From contig CM055278.1 in assembly GCA_029237695.1 (NCBI GenBank), forward strand, positions 75,124,297 through 75,188,296: a stretch of DNA of 64,000 bases. Direction: 5' to 3'. The position numbers and the translations under genes are program-made. Source of the stretch: Conchocele bisecta (lineage: Eukaryota > Mollusca > Bivalvia > Lucinida > Thyasiridae). Shown piece after piece: positions 11,004 to 23,403 of the stretch. The notes below the pieces were generated by a model. The model saw only the letters and a list, made by a program, of their open reading frames with translations, ran no database searches and was not told the origin of the DNA. Numbering within the stretch: the first letter of the stretch is position 1; each line of letters opens with the position of its first letter.

Positions 11004-11638
11004 TCTTATATACAGCCTGATGTATCTGTCATTGCGGTTAACTTGAAAGATTATACAACTTTTGTTTTCGTTAAAGGTAGATGCAACCTTTGCAAATGTT
11101 TTCATATATTGATATTTGTCTCTTTAATGTCGCTGAACTTGCCCCGCTAATCGCGCCTCTCACTGGTGCTGCACTCCGCGCCCGTGTAACATGTTTCACG
11201 TCGAAAAATGCACAGGTCTAATGACGAGATGCCACTCGACTCTACTTAGATCTATCGCATAAATGCATTTGTCGTCTAATAACCGGCGCAAATTTCTTGC
11301 ACCGGTTACTAGATGCCCACATTTCATGCACCGGTTAATAGACAAAAACTTGCTTATGCTGTATCTTCTGCATGTAGCTGAAAGGGAATTTGTTTAACGT
11401 GTTACGCCGGCGCGGAATGCAGCACCAGCGACACTTCTGACACAGAACTCCAGCGTCTAACGCCATTGGCGGCCATTCACGACTGAAGGGCGAATCCATT
11501 CTCCAGAATTTGAGAATTCGATTTCCAGCTTTAGTTTACCCTAATGAAATGCAGTGATTTGGGTAATTGTATCAACGTCACTTTGGACTGAAATTGCAAT
11601 GGAACACGTGTACGAGATATTGTGACTTATCGCTTGAA
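11004..11638. other. No gene seen
   Basis: Contains a short local duplication around 11280-11345 (ACCGGCGCAAATTTCTTGCA followed by ACCGGTTACTAGATGCCCAC, then TTTCATGCACCGGTTAATAG) and GCGC-rich patches near 11165 and 11408 that are inverted (GCTGCACTCCGCGCC against GGCGCGGAATGCAGC). The latter may be TIRs of a ~250 bp element, 11168-11424. No coding signal. Confidence 0.4.
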
Positions 11639-11897
11639 TATGGAAGCGTCCTGGTGTCAATGCTAAAATATATGTATCTCCTAATTAGGAGATAGTAACT
11701 CATAACTAGGAGACTATCTCCCTTAATTGGGACTTACTATCTCCTAATTAGGACTTAGTATATCCTAATGATGATTTAGTATCTCCTAATTAGGAGCTAA
11801 TATATTCTAATTAGGACTTTCTATCTGCTATTTAGGAGTTAGTATCTCCTAATTAGGAGACAAACATTGTTAGCATTGGCACCAGGATGCTTCCATA
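11639..11897. mobile_element. TIR element with a palindromic tandem core
   Basis: Ends TATGGAAGCGTCCTGGTGTC and GGCACCAGGATGCTTCCATA form ~28-bp inverted repeats that also pair through the adjoining AATGCTAA/TTAGCATT. The core (11676-11870) is a run of degenerate units of ~28 bp centred on the palindrome TCTCCTAATTAGGAGA, with variants such as TCCTAATTAGGACTTAGTA. Like 6825-7130 it combines TIRs with an internal tandem array, but the sequence is unrelated. Confidence 0.7.
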
Positions 11898-12611
11898 CTT
11901 GTACGGTTAGATTGATGTAGAATGTTCACGAAAATGTGATGCGCATTTTCTCTGAAAATTTCACAAGCAGTCAATGCTATTTACGGAATGTATTGAAGGA
12001 AATTGAAATCGAGTACGGCGAATGTATAATATTCTGAAGTCCATTGAGTAGTTCTAAGTTATCCACTGCAGAATTGTAGTGTGACGAATACATACAATTG
12101 GCATGATTTTCGAGTGGTACACGACTCCATTCAGGCCAATAGCATTATCATGGGTCTCGTGTATACGATGAGATAGTGTACGTTTAATAGGACGAGTACT
12201 AGTTGTCTTAAAGGTACTATGTATATTGGTATTGGTTTCCTGAATATATTTGCCCCGTTGAGTAAGTAACCTGTGAAAGTAAACAAAAATATTAAAAAAA
12301 TGTTTTATTATCAAAAAATTAACTAGCGTTAGTAACACTAATGCTGCTAAATATAGCATTCACAGTTCCCTCGGATGCACTCGCCATGAGTATTTATGTG
12401 AGAAACTTGTTTTGACATTACGTCAGCGAATACATTCTTTGTGTCATATCTGCAGCAAAGCATAACTCAGTGGTACTAGTCAAGTCGAATAGGGGCGAAC
12501 CTTGTTGTAGAGTACTACTAACGTTTGTTGATTGATTTTGTTCGCTGATGATGTGGATACTCAATCAAAGTACTGAAAGTACTGAACATAGGGTACTACA
12601 AGATTAAACTA

Positions 12612-12632
12612 GATTGATTGATTGATTGATTG
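12612..12632. repeat. GATT microsatellite
   Basis: Five consecutive GATT units immediately upstream of the MITE at 12657. Confidence 0.8.
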
Positions 12633-12656
12633 TTGGTGTTGCAGTTTCATTAACCC

Positions 12657-13082
12657 TTAAAGGTACATGCCCACTCAGTAGGTACAAAATGTTATTTACA
12701 TCAGAGACATCATCTGAGACATTTCCTGGCAAAATAAACATTCATGCGCCATTATCCCACGTACTGATTGGCATTAGTATACATTTTATATCAGACGTAA
12801 ATTTACACACTGATATCATGGGCGATAACCGTGTTTGCTTAAAATGTTAACGGACATTACTATTTAATCTCTGTATTTATTTTATGATGTGCAATGATCA
12901 TACTTTAAAATCTGTCGAAAATATTATTTTTTCAGGTGACGCATTTCTTTAGTATAAATATTAAAAAATATCATGCCTCATTTGCATATGAAAATAGCCT
13001 GATACCACCGCGCGTCAGTTGTACACTTATTTAATTCCAATAAATGACATTTTGGGCTTACTGAGTGGGTATGTACCTTTAA
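12657..13082. mobile_element. TTAA-flanked MITE, family D (copy 1)
   Basis: TTAA (12657-12660) then AGGTACATGCCCACTCAGTA; the other end is CTGAGTGGGTATGTACCT followed by TTAA (13079-13082). TTAA duplications with such termini suggest a piggyBac-dependent MITE. A second copy lies inverted at 55585-56072; the two share the ACATCATCTGAGAC, AATAAACATTCAT and TTATCCCACGTA stretches. No coding capacity. Confidence 0.75.
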
Positions 13083-13249
13083 AGCGCTGGAAACGACAAT
13101 TGTCGTCTGCTGTTTTAAATATTTTTATATTTTCTCCTCAAAAACATACTGAGACGATTCTACTGCGCTGCCAAAACAGGTTTTTAAAGAGATTAAAATA
13201 TACAAAATGAGCAGACGGCAATTTTATTTTTCAGCGTTTTAATGGTTAA
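13079..13249. mobile_element. TTAA-flanked MITE, family B (copy 1), abutting family D
   Basis: Starts at the TTAA that ends the preceding element and reads AAGCGCTGGAAACGACAATT then GTCGTCTGCTG; the right end is GCAGACGGCAATTTTATTTT, CAGCGTTTTAATGG, then TTAA (13246-13249). Copies at about 59655-59775 and 60336-60468 share the GTCGTCTGCTG motif; the latter again sits between two TTAA sites. Confidence 0.65.
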
Positions 13250-15046
13250 GGGGTAAACTATTGATATGGCACAAATTGAAGTACAGTATGCACTGCTACA
13301 GTATGTACCAAAACATTCAACAACATTATAGATTATGCATAGCAATATCAGAAAGATACGGTAGCACATATACAAGACATCATCAATTCAAGTATACAGA
13401 TTCCAGATAGCTATGATCATTATAGATATATTGAAAACTGATTGAAGAGCAATAGTTACAATAATTCCGCCACGGAAGCGGTGTCGCGCCTGAAAATGCC
13501 TTATCGGTACATCGCCAAGTTTACTTCTGTTTTGTGAATGAAATAGTTGGCCCCGGATCGAGTATATTAAAACATACAAATGACGTCATTGGGGAAACCG
13601 CTGACAAAATGTTCAATGTATGGAAGCCCAAACTTGTTAGATTTTTTGTTGTCGTATTTCAGTACTTGCATTAATATGGGTATTAATATACGCTGGATGT
13701 GTTATACTGTCATTAATTTGTTCCCTGACTGTAAGTTATCACCTTAAATACTGACTTATTGACCCCCTTCCCTGAACGTAGAATTGACACTCATGTTGGC
13801 GTGTATTGGCCACCATAGACAAATGTCAATCAGGCCGAATTCGGGAATGTCGCGAGTTTTGTTTCGCACAGGTGTCGGGTGAGTTTAAAAATAGGCTGTC
13901 GGAAGGTCAAACTTCATGTAGTTTGTGTGTTAAACTCGTCGCTTGTTTCGGAGAGTATTCGGAGGGGAGCTAACTCAGTTACTAAATTTAGCGATGACCG
14001 CAAATGGGGGCAAATCGCGCGCAACAAAATAATCCGATGTATTTGTGTACGTAGAACATCCGTTGTTGATATTGTGCAGTGCAAGTAGTTTTTCATAATA
14101 TTGTTTTCAATTAGCGGTTGCGTATGACAGTTAAACGTTGAGTAACACAATGCATTTTGTTGTTATGGTTATTCCAAGATATCACTACGGACGTGCCCAT
14201 CTGGGGCGTGGCTAACTGTCCGACGCGATTCCAATACATAGGCTACCCTATTGACACACAGTCACCATTCATGTTTAGAATTACTAACACCCCAATCTAC
14301 CAAACTCAATAAAAAAACGTTAGTAGTACCATACTATAAGGTTAACCAAAATTTCCCCTATTAACTATAAAACTGAATCGCAGAAAGGATTTATGTCACT
14401 GCTCTCGTGTTTTCCAGGAGTTAAATTTAGCATGGAATTTCCTTAACTTGCTGTTTAATACATCGAACGCTGATATTCAAATGCGATAATTAGCCGACGA
14501 ACGTATGATTATGACTAAGGACCAGTTGCGACTGTAGTCATACATTCTTCATTGATATATAGCAATTGTTTTTGTGAAATGCATTTTCGGAGTAACTGTT
14601 ACCATCACTTTAAATCACGAGGAGAAGTAACTGGTAGTCCATTTATCTGACAGCACTGATACTTATGAATAGGCACTTGCACTGAATGGTTATTTCTTGT
14701 AATCGTGTGCGACGATTATCATGGAACCTACTGACCTCTTAGTTTTACTGATCATTCGTTACTATTCTGTAATGTTCTGCATATATTTCCCTAAAATCGG
14801 CGAAACATGTGGTTACCTGCCAGATAGTAAATATGAAAATGCTGAAGTACAGTGAGGGATAGTAGCGAGTTTCTCTTTGCAAATATATTTATAGATGTCT
14901 GGTCCTATGCCGTATTTCAGCTTATATTTCTTACTAAATAGCACAACAATGAATTTTGCAAACAAACTAGATCCAGATCTGGGTTTACACTGATTGCAAT
15001 AACATTAATAATTCGAAAATATGAATCTGGAAAATAATGCAGTACC
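13250..15046. other. No gene seen
   Basis: Low-complexity and unique AT-rich sequence without recognised repeats or coding signal. Short frames at 13879-14088 and 13914-14150 overlap on opposite strands and lack domains. CpG-containing words are somewhat denser at 13820-14060 (TCGGGTGAG, CGTCGCTTG, CGCGCGCAAC), but no promoter element can be singled out. Confidence 0.35.
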
Positions 15047-17869
15047 AGACGTACGTAACCAGCTGTACAATGACCACATATACAGGTGCACGTAACCAGC
15101 TGTACATTGGTCACATGCACAAGTGTAATTAACCAGCTGTATATTGACCACATACACAGGTGTACGTAACCAGCTGTACATTGACCACATACACAGAAAT
15201 ATGTAACCGGCTGTACATTGACCACATACACATGTGTACGTACCAGCTGTACACTGACGACATACAGAGGTGTACGTAACCAGATGTACATTGGCCACAG
15301 ACACATGTGTAGGTAACCAGCTGTACATTGGCCACTTACACATGTGACCGTAACCAGCTGTACATTGGCCACATACACAGGTGTACGTAACAGCGGTGCA
15401 TTGGCACCATACAACGTGTAGTAACAACTGTTGCATTGGTACAATACAAAGGTGTACGTAACCAGCTGTTGGCATTGGCGTAACATACATTCAGGTGTAG
15501 TAAACGTAACATTGCCTGTTCACCATTGGCCGACATACACATGTGTAACGTGTACAAGTCCGTAAACCAAACATTGGCCATACACAGGTGTTCGTATTAA
15601 CAGCAAATGTACATTGACCACATACAGGTGTACGTTATTCCAGCTGTACATTGACCACTTTCACAATACATTGTCGGTACCTAATTGTCCGAAACCACAA
15701 ACTGTGCATTTACCACATACACATGTGTACATAACCGGCAGTACAATGGCCACAGACACAGGTGTACGTAACAAGCTTTGCATTGACCACATACAAAGGT
15801 GTAAGTAACCAGCTGTACATTGGCCACATACACAGGTGTACGTAACCGGCTGTACATTGACCACATACACAGATGTACGTAACTGGCTGTACATTGACCA
15901 TATACACAGGTGTACGTAACGAGCTGAACATTTACCACATATACAGGTGTACGTAACCAGCTGTACACTGGCCATATACACAGGTGTACGTAACAGGCTG
16001 TACATTGGTACACTGAGTACATACACAGGTGTACGTAACCAGCTTTATATTGACCACATACACATATGTCCGTAGCCAGCAGTACATTGACCACATACAC
16101 ATATGTCCGTAACCAGCTGTACAATGACCACATACACAGATGTACGTAACCAGCTGTACATTGGCCACAAAGGTGTAAGTAACCGTTTGTACATTGGCCA
16201 CATATACAGGTGTACGTAACCGGCTGTACATTGACCACATACACAGATGTACGTAACCAGCTGTACAATGACCACATACACATACACATATGTCCGTAAC
16301 CGGCTGTACAATGACCACATACACAGACGTACGTAATCAGCTGTACATTGACCATATACACGAGTGTACGTAACAGGCTGTACTTTGGCCACACACACTG
16401 GTGTACATAATCAGCTTTATATTGACCACATACACATATGTACGTAACCATCTGTATAATGACCACATACACATATGTACGTAACGAGCTGTACATTGAC
16501 CACATACACATATGTCCGTAACCAGATTTATATTGACCACATACACATATGTACGTAGCCAGCTGTAAAATGACCACATACACAGATGTACGTAACCAGC
16601 TGTAAAATGACCACATACACATACACATATGTCCGTAACCGGCTGTACAATGACCACATACACAGACGTACGTAATCAGCTGTACATTAACCATATACAC
16701 AGGTGTACGTAACCGGCTGCACATTGACCACATACACATGTGTACGTAACCGGCTGTGCATTGGCCACATACACAGGTGTACGTAACCAGCTGTACATTG
16801 ACCACATACACAGGTGTACGTAACCAGCTGTACATTGACCACATACACAGGTGTACGTAACCAGCTGTACATTGGTCACATGCACAGGTGTACGTAACCG
16901 GCTGTACATTAGCCACACACACAGGTGTACGTAAACAGCTGTACATTGACCACATACATATATGTCCGTAACCAGCTGTACATTGACCACATACACAGAT
17001 GTAAGTAACCGGCTGTACATTGACGACATACGCAGATGTACGTAACCGGCTGTACATTGACCACATACACAGGTGTACATAACAGGCTGTACATTTACCA
17101 CATGCACAGGTGTACGTAACCAGCTGTACATTGACCACATACACATGTGTACGTAACCGGCTGTAAATTGGCCACACACACATGTGTACGTAACCAGCTG
17201 TACATTGACCACATACATATGTGTGCGTAACCAGCTATAGAATGACCACATACACAGATGTACGTAACCAGCTGAACATTGGCAACATACATAGGTGTAC
17301 GTAACCAGCTGTACATTAGCCACATACAAAGATGTACGTAACCAGCTGTACATTGACCACATACACGGATGTACGTAACAGGCTGTACATTGGCCACATA
17401 CACAGGTGTACGTAACAAGCTGTACAATGACCACATACACAGATGTATGTAACCAGCTGTACATTGGCCACATACACAGATGTACGTAACCGGCTGTACA
17501 ATGAACACATACAGAGGTGTACGTAACCGGATATACATCGGCCACATACACAGATTTACGTAACGAGCTGTACATTTGTCACATACACCGATGTACGTAA
17601 TCAGCTGTACATTGGTCACATACACATGTTTACGGAAACGGGTGTATAATGATCACATACACAGGTGTACGTAAGCGGCTGTACATCGGCCATATACACA
17701 GATGTACGTAAGCAACTGTACATTGGTTACATACACATTTAAGTAACCAGCTGTACATTGGTCACATACACAAATGTACATAATCAGTTGTACATTGGCC
17801 ACATACACATATGTACGTAACCAGCTGAAAAACGACCACATACACAGGTAACCAGCTGTACATTGGCCA

Positions 17870-18410
17870 CATACACAGAGGTACGTCACCAGCTGTACAC
17901 TGAGTACATACACAGGTGTACGTAACCGGCTGTACATTGGCGACATACACAGATGTTCGTAACCAGCTGTTCAATGACCACATACATATGTGTACGTAAC
18001 CGGTTGTACATTGGCCACATACAGATGTACGTAATCGGCTGTACATTGGCCACACAAACAGTACGTAACCAGTTGAACAATAACCGCATACACATGTGTA
18101 CGTAACTGGCTGTACAATGACCACATACACAGATGTACGTAACAAGCTGTACAATGACCACATACACAGATGTACGTAACAAGCTGTACAATGACCACAT
18201 ACACAGGTGTACGTAGCCGGCTGTATATTGACCACATACACATATGTACGTAACCAGCTGTGCAATGACCACATACAGAGATGTACGTAACCAGCTGTAC
18301 ATTGACCACATACACAGAGGTACGTCACCAGCTGTACACTGAGTACATACACAGGTGTACGTAACTGGCTGTACATTGGCCACATACACAGATGTTCGTA
18401 ACCAGCTGTA
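17870..18410. repeat. Segmental duplication within the 37-bp array
   Basis: A distinctive variant string (GAGGTACGTCACCAGCTGTA, CACTGAGTACATACAC, CAGATGTTCGTAACC) occurs at ~17879-17960 and again at ~18318-18400, about 439 bp apart (close to 12 units). A comparable pair with a 6-bp expansion (CATACACATACACATATG) lies at ~16275 and ~16614. These show that blocks of 9-12 units have been copied inside the array. Confidence 0.7.
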
Positions 18411-19336
18411 CAATGACCACATACACATGTGTACGTAACCGGCTGTACATTGGCCACATACAATGATGTTTGTAACCTGCTGAACAATGACCACATACAC
18501 ATGTGTACGTCACCAGCTGTACATTGCCAACATGCACAGGTGTACGTAGCCAGTTGTACATTGACCACATACACAGCTGTACGTAATTGTCTGTACATTG
18601 GCCAAATTCACAGTGGCGGTAACCAGCTGTTATTGGCCACAGACACATGTGTACGTAACCGGCAGTACAATGGCCATACACACATGTGTACGTAACCGAC
18701 TGTACATTGACCACATACACAGGTGTACGTAACCGGCTGTACATTGGCCACATGCACAGGTGTGCGTTACCGGTTGTACATTGACCACATACACATATGT
18801 ACGTAACCGGCTTATACATAGACTTCACACACAGGTGTGACCAGCTATACATTGGCCTCATACACATGTGTACATAACCAGCTGTACATTGGCCATATAC
18901 ACAGGTGTACGTAACCAGCTGTACATTGGCCACATACGCAGATGTACGTAACCGGCTGTAAATTGGACACAACCACATGTGTACGTAACCAGCTGTACAT
19001 TGGCACATACACAGGTGGCCTTAACCAGCTGTACATTGACTACATACACAGGTGTACGTAACCAGCTGTACATTGGTCACATACACATGTGTACGTAACC
19101 AGCTGTACATTGACCACATACACATGTGTACGTAACCAGCTGTACATTGGCCACATAGACACGTGACCGTAACCAGCTGAACATTGAGCACATACACAGG
19201 AGTACGTAACCAGCTGTACATTTGTCACATACACAGGTGTACGTAACCAGTTGTACATTGGTCACATACACAGGTGTACGTAACCAGCTGTACATTGGTC
19301 ACATACACAGGTGTACGTAACCAGCTGTACATTGGT

Positions 19337-19810
19337 CACATACACAGGTTTACGTAACCAGTTGTACACTGGCCACATACGCAGATGTACGTAACGAGCT
19401 GTACATTGGCCATATACACAGGTGTATGTAACCAGCTGTACATTGGCCACATACACAGGTGTACGTAACCAGTTGTACACTGGCCACATACGCAGATGTA
19501 CGTAACGAGCTGTACATTGGCCATATACACAGGTGTATGTAACCAGCTGTACATTGGTCACATACACAGGTTTACGTAACCAGTTGTACACTGGCCACAT
19601 ACGCAGATGTACGTAACGAGCTGTACATTGGCCATATACACAGGTGTATGTAACCAGCTGTACATTGGCCACATACACAGGTGTACGTAACCAGTTGTAC
19701 ACTGGCCACATACGCAGATGTACGTAACGAGCTGTACATTGGCCATATACACAGGTGTATGTAACCAGCTGTACATTGGTCACATACACAGGTGTACGTA
19801 ACCAGTTGTA
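19337..19810. repeat. Higher-order 111/222-bp repeat within the 37-bp array
   Basis: Here three successive 37-bp units form a 111-bp block (variants CAGTTGTACACTGGCC, CGCAGATGTACGTAACGAGC, CATATACACAGGTGTATGTA) repeated about four times. Alternate blocks differ only at a few sites (GGTTTACG versus GGTGTACG, GGTCAC versus GGCCAC), giving a 222-bp super-period: 19337-19558 and 19559-19780 are almost identical. This marks the most recently amplified part of the array. Confidence 0.85.
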
Positions 19811-20612
19811 CACTGGCCACATACACATATGTACGTAACCGGCTGTACATTGACCACATGCTCAGGTTTATGAAACCAGCTGTACATTTACCACATACAC
19901 ATGTGTACGTAACCGGTTGTACATTGGCCACATACACAGGTGTCCGTAACCAGCTGTACATTGAACACATACACATGTGTACGTAACCAGCTGTACATTG
20001 GCCACAAACACAGAAGTACGTAACCGGCTGTACATTGGCCACATAAACAGGTGTCCGTAACCAACTGTACATTGAACACATACAGAGGTGTACGTAACCT
20101 GCTGTACATTCGCCATAGTCACATGTGTACGTAGTCAGCTGTACATTGGCTACATACGCAGATGTACATAACCAGCTGTACAGTGACCACATACACATGT
20201 GTACGTAACCAGCTGTACATTGACCACATACATATATGTACGTAACCAGCTGTACATTGACCACATACACAGGTGTACGTAACCAACTGTACATTGACCA
20301 CATACACAGGTGTACGTAACCTGCTGTGCATTGACCACATTCACACATACACCAGTGTACGTAACAAAATGTACATTGACCACATACACAGGTGTACGTA
20401 ACCAGCTGTGCATTGGCCACATACACATGTTTACTTAACCAGCTTTACATTGACCACATACACATGTGTACGTAACCGGCTGTTCATTTACCACATCCAC
20501 ATGTGTACGTAACCGTCTGTTCATTGACCACATACACAGGTGTACGTAACCAGCTGTATTTTTACCACATGCACAGGTGTACGTAACCAGATGTACAATG
20601 ATCACATACACA

Positions 20613-20880
20613 ATGGCTCTGTCACGCATTGGTGCTGATACAGCATACTGGAATGCGGAAACGCCACATATTATATCTGTCACGGAGTTTAATGATTTAA
20701 AACACATCATGGGCATGTGTTCCATTCAGTTCCACTCATTCACTAAATGGCGTTAACTATTGGTTTTTAACTCGTCAACAATAAAATGCCATTATGGCGA
20801 TAGTCTGTGAAGACCGTGTCAATAACGAAGCATTTTGCGTTAACCGACAATTTGCGACTCAATACACCCTCAGTTCCTAT
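20613..20880. other. Right flank of the array, no gene seen
   Basis: The array stops abruptly inside a unit at about 20612, after which unique sequence follows (ATGGCTCTGTCACGCATTGG). The 65-codon plus frame at 20794-20991 is not supported by any domain. Confidence 0.35.
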
Positions 20881-21430
20881 TTATTATGCCCCACAACAAT
20901 AGTGGGACATTTAGTGTTTCCCTTGTTCGTTCGTCCCGTCCGTCCGTTCGGCACCAACTTTGTAGCTCTTAAAACTTTTAATCCGTACTAGCTACAGACC
21001 TGAAACTTGGTATGTAGCTTCCTTATGATGAGTAGATGCGCAAATATTATTTCGATTTTTTTTTTTGCTTCATGGATTATCTCGTCCTTTTCGACTTAGA
21101 ATTTCCCAATTTTGCATGTAATGGATTACTCAACACCTTTTCGACTTTGAATTTGGCAAATATGCCTTGTAAGTCGTAAAATGTTTCAACCGTAATACCT
21201 GAAACTTGGTATGTGGCCTCCTTATGATGAGTAGATGTGCACAATTAAGTTCGATTTTTTATTTGACCCCCGGGGCATGGATTATCACCCCCTTTTCGAC
21301 AAAACATTGCACATTTTGTAACCGTAATAGCTAAAGGCCTGGTACTTGGTATGTACATGTAGCTTCTTTATGGTATTAGATGCACAAAGTTAAGTTCTAG
21401 TTTTGCTTTGATACTGAGCCACATGGATTA
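20881..21430. repeat. Dispersed tandem-module repeat (CTGAAACTTGGTATGTAG family)
   Basis: Starts CCCCACAACAATAGTGGGAC, followed by a GTCC-rich patch. The phrase GAAACTTGGTATGTAGCTTC with CTTATGATGAGTAGATG occurs near 21002 and 21203 and, degraded, near 21338; each is followed by a run of T and ATGGATTAT. A related copy lies on the opposite strand at ~38870-39050 (AAGTCGAAAAAGGGGACGG). No coding signal. Confidence 0.6.
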
Positions 21431-21739
21431 CAAGTTTGGAACTAGAATGCCCCCAGCAGATGCTGACCTGAGATTATCAATAATTATTATTGGTTTTAAC
21501 AAGTTCGATAAGTAACGTTTAGTCATTCCATTAATAGCTTTGTTTGTCATTATCGATTTATTGCATAAATGCCGGTCCGACACAGTCATCCAACCAAGGA
21601 AAGGGTGAGAAGGCGATCTTGTAGTATTACACAGGCTGCTCGTTTTTATACGCTCGTTTGAACAGGACGTATTATGTATGCACCTTGTACAGGCGGGCGG
21701 GTGGGAGAGGGACACAGCTTTTCCAGGCAATAATTAGTT

Positions 21740-22260
21740 ATGCTAGATGGTTCGTAACCAGATTCGATATACCTGTTCATCGCGGCAAGACGAAGAAGCC
21801 TATTGATTTTCAAATTGTTTCGATGACTTATCTCCCCTTGGTGGGTGATCATTTTTAATTTCCACACGCTGCAATAACTCAATTTATACTTGACGGATCA
21901 TAACCAAAGTCGGTATACATGTTTATCACAGCAGGACGTAGAAGCATGTACACTTTGAAAATAATCCGATGACTTATATCTACCGCTGGCGGCCATTTTT
22001 AATTTCACGCTCTGTATCCTTGTCCACGCAATAACTCAAGTTTAACTTGACGGATCGTAACCAAATTTAGTACACATGTTTGTCATGGGAAAACGAGGAA
22101 AATATTCATTATCGAAATTGTCGAATGACGTATCTCCCCTTGGCGGCCATTTTTAATGTTCGCACTATGTATCCTTGTCCGCACAAGACACAGAGTTCCA
22201 CATGACGGATCATAACCAAGTTTGGCACACATGTTCTTCGGTCATCTTGTTGAAGCTTCA
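21740..22260. repeat. About three tandem ~157-bp modules
   Basis: TTGACGGATCATAACCAAAG (21890), TTGACGGATCGTAACCAAAT (22047) and ATGACGGATCATAACCAAGT (22202) are spaced by 155-157 bp. Each module also carries ATGACTTATCTCC-like and GGCGGCCATTTTTAAT segments and a TGTATCCTTGTCC phrase (the last two modules). They are in direct orientation, downstream of the minus-strand RT fragment at 22560-23235. Confidence 0.75.
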
Positions 22261-22439
22261 AAAGACGTGTTATATTATTGACGCTAGTACTGCCCCATGG
22301 TCGAGCAACGGTAAAGTATATCCCGTGTAAAATTGAGTTCGCACCTCCGTTGGAACATAGTGTGATAACAATTGCAAAAACGAAATCCTGTTTGAACTAT
22401 TTACACATATGTAATTTATATGTTGCAGCCACAGTAACG

Positions 22440-23235
22440 TTTGATCGATCTATATCCCTATGAGCTTTTGACAAGCTACATACTTACTAGTAGATACACA
22501 AAATGTTAATCTCTGGTCAGATACTGCTGACTGTTTTTGTCTGGTTCCAATTATCATGCTTACAGTTTTGTTTGCGTTAATAACCATTTTGTTTCGGTCA
22601 CACCAAGACTCAAAAGCAGTTTTGCACGGAGATTAGTAAGATGATAACTGGATCGTTACCTGATGTTTGAACTGTTGTGTCATCGGCATACATATCAGTC
22701 GAACAGTTATTGACTAATAATTTAAAAGACAAGCGTTTTATAAATATATAAATATAGTTGGTCTAAGAATTGATCCTTGAAGAACAGCAGCAATGAATTC
22801 CGCGAAATCGAAGATATGACGGCCATTTAAATACAATCTAAACCAGGTAAGTGTTGCTATGTTGAATTTATGGATTTTCCATTTTTGCAATAATACAGTG
22901 TGCTTTATCAGGTCAAAAGCGTTCTTAAAGTCCAGAAATAATGGTCCGACGATCTCACCGCTATCCAAGCATGTTCAGCCATTGGTCAACTATTTTAATT
23001 AGAGCTGTGTGACAATAATGAGATTGGGTTTCATGCTGCAGTTTGTACTTATTGACATATACCTCTATGTATTTGTATGGATATTTGGATATTGTAGGCA
23101 AATTGAGATCGGACGATAATTCAAAGGTTTGTTCTTAGCATTCCTATTGCAGATAGGAAATACTTTGGCTAGTTTGGATTCATTGGGGAATGCCCCTGTT
23201 GACATATTTATATTTATTAATTATAGACGGTGTCA
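22440..23235 (-). pseudogene. Decayed non-LTR reverse transcriptase fragment
   Basis: Read on the minus strand, conceptual pieces include FPNESKLAKVFPI, NYRPISI, LFLDFKNAFDLIKHT, LQGSILRPTIF and YADDTTVQTSG, in the order expected for RT motifs of Jockey/CR1/L2-type LINEs. YADD is the catalytic motif A-to-C region partner of the DFKNAFD block. Several frameshifts and stops separate the pieces, and only 22738-22968 is an uninterrupted frame (76 codons). No endonuclease or ORF1 is seen upstream. A truncated, dead LINE copy; the exact clade is not assigned. Confidence 0.85.
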
Positions 23236-23403
23236 TCGTTGTACATTACCACCAGAGTAGCTCTTGGCGGTGAAAGCTTTTCTCCCTCAATATTTCGTGA
23301 CTGGAATGTACATCAGTGTAGTTGGTGGTTGGGCTATATTATACTGAACGAGTAAACTTCTAGATTGGTTGTATGGCTATTGGCAACTAACCACCCACAA
23401 CTC

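Larger units (their letters stand above)
15047..20612. repeat. 37-bp minisatellite array, about 150 units
   Basis: The unit is 37 bp; key plus-strand words are GTACGTAACCAGCTGTACAT followed by TGRCCACATACACAGGTG. It spans ~5.57 kb with point variation and few length variants. Each unit normally has CAGCTG (an E-box core) and GTACGTAAC. The minus-strand unit has no stop codon in any frame, so all three minus frames stay open for hundreds of codons (the longest at 15681-17183), with a protein period of 37 residues per three units. No start context, splice structure or known domain accompanies them, so no protein is called. Higher-order repeats are listed separately. The stretch 15396-15610 is indel-rich. 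Confidence 0.95.

Noticed and set aside
15681..17183. A 500-codon minus-strand frame (and several of 200-300 codons) as a cysteine-rich repeat protein gene
   Set aside because: All three minus frames are open equally because of the repeat unit; there is no promoter, start context, splice site or known domain. Reported as a minisatellite and as a finding to test.
15047..20612. CRISPR-like array
   Set aside because: Units are contiguous, with no unique spacers, and the setting is eukaryotic.
22738..22968. 76-codon minus frame as an independent gene
   Set aside because: Its sequence is reverse transcriptase and is flanked by further RT motifs in other frames, so it is part of a dead LINE.
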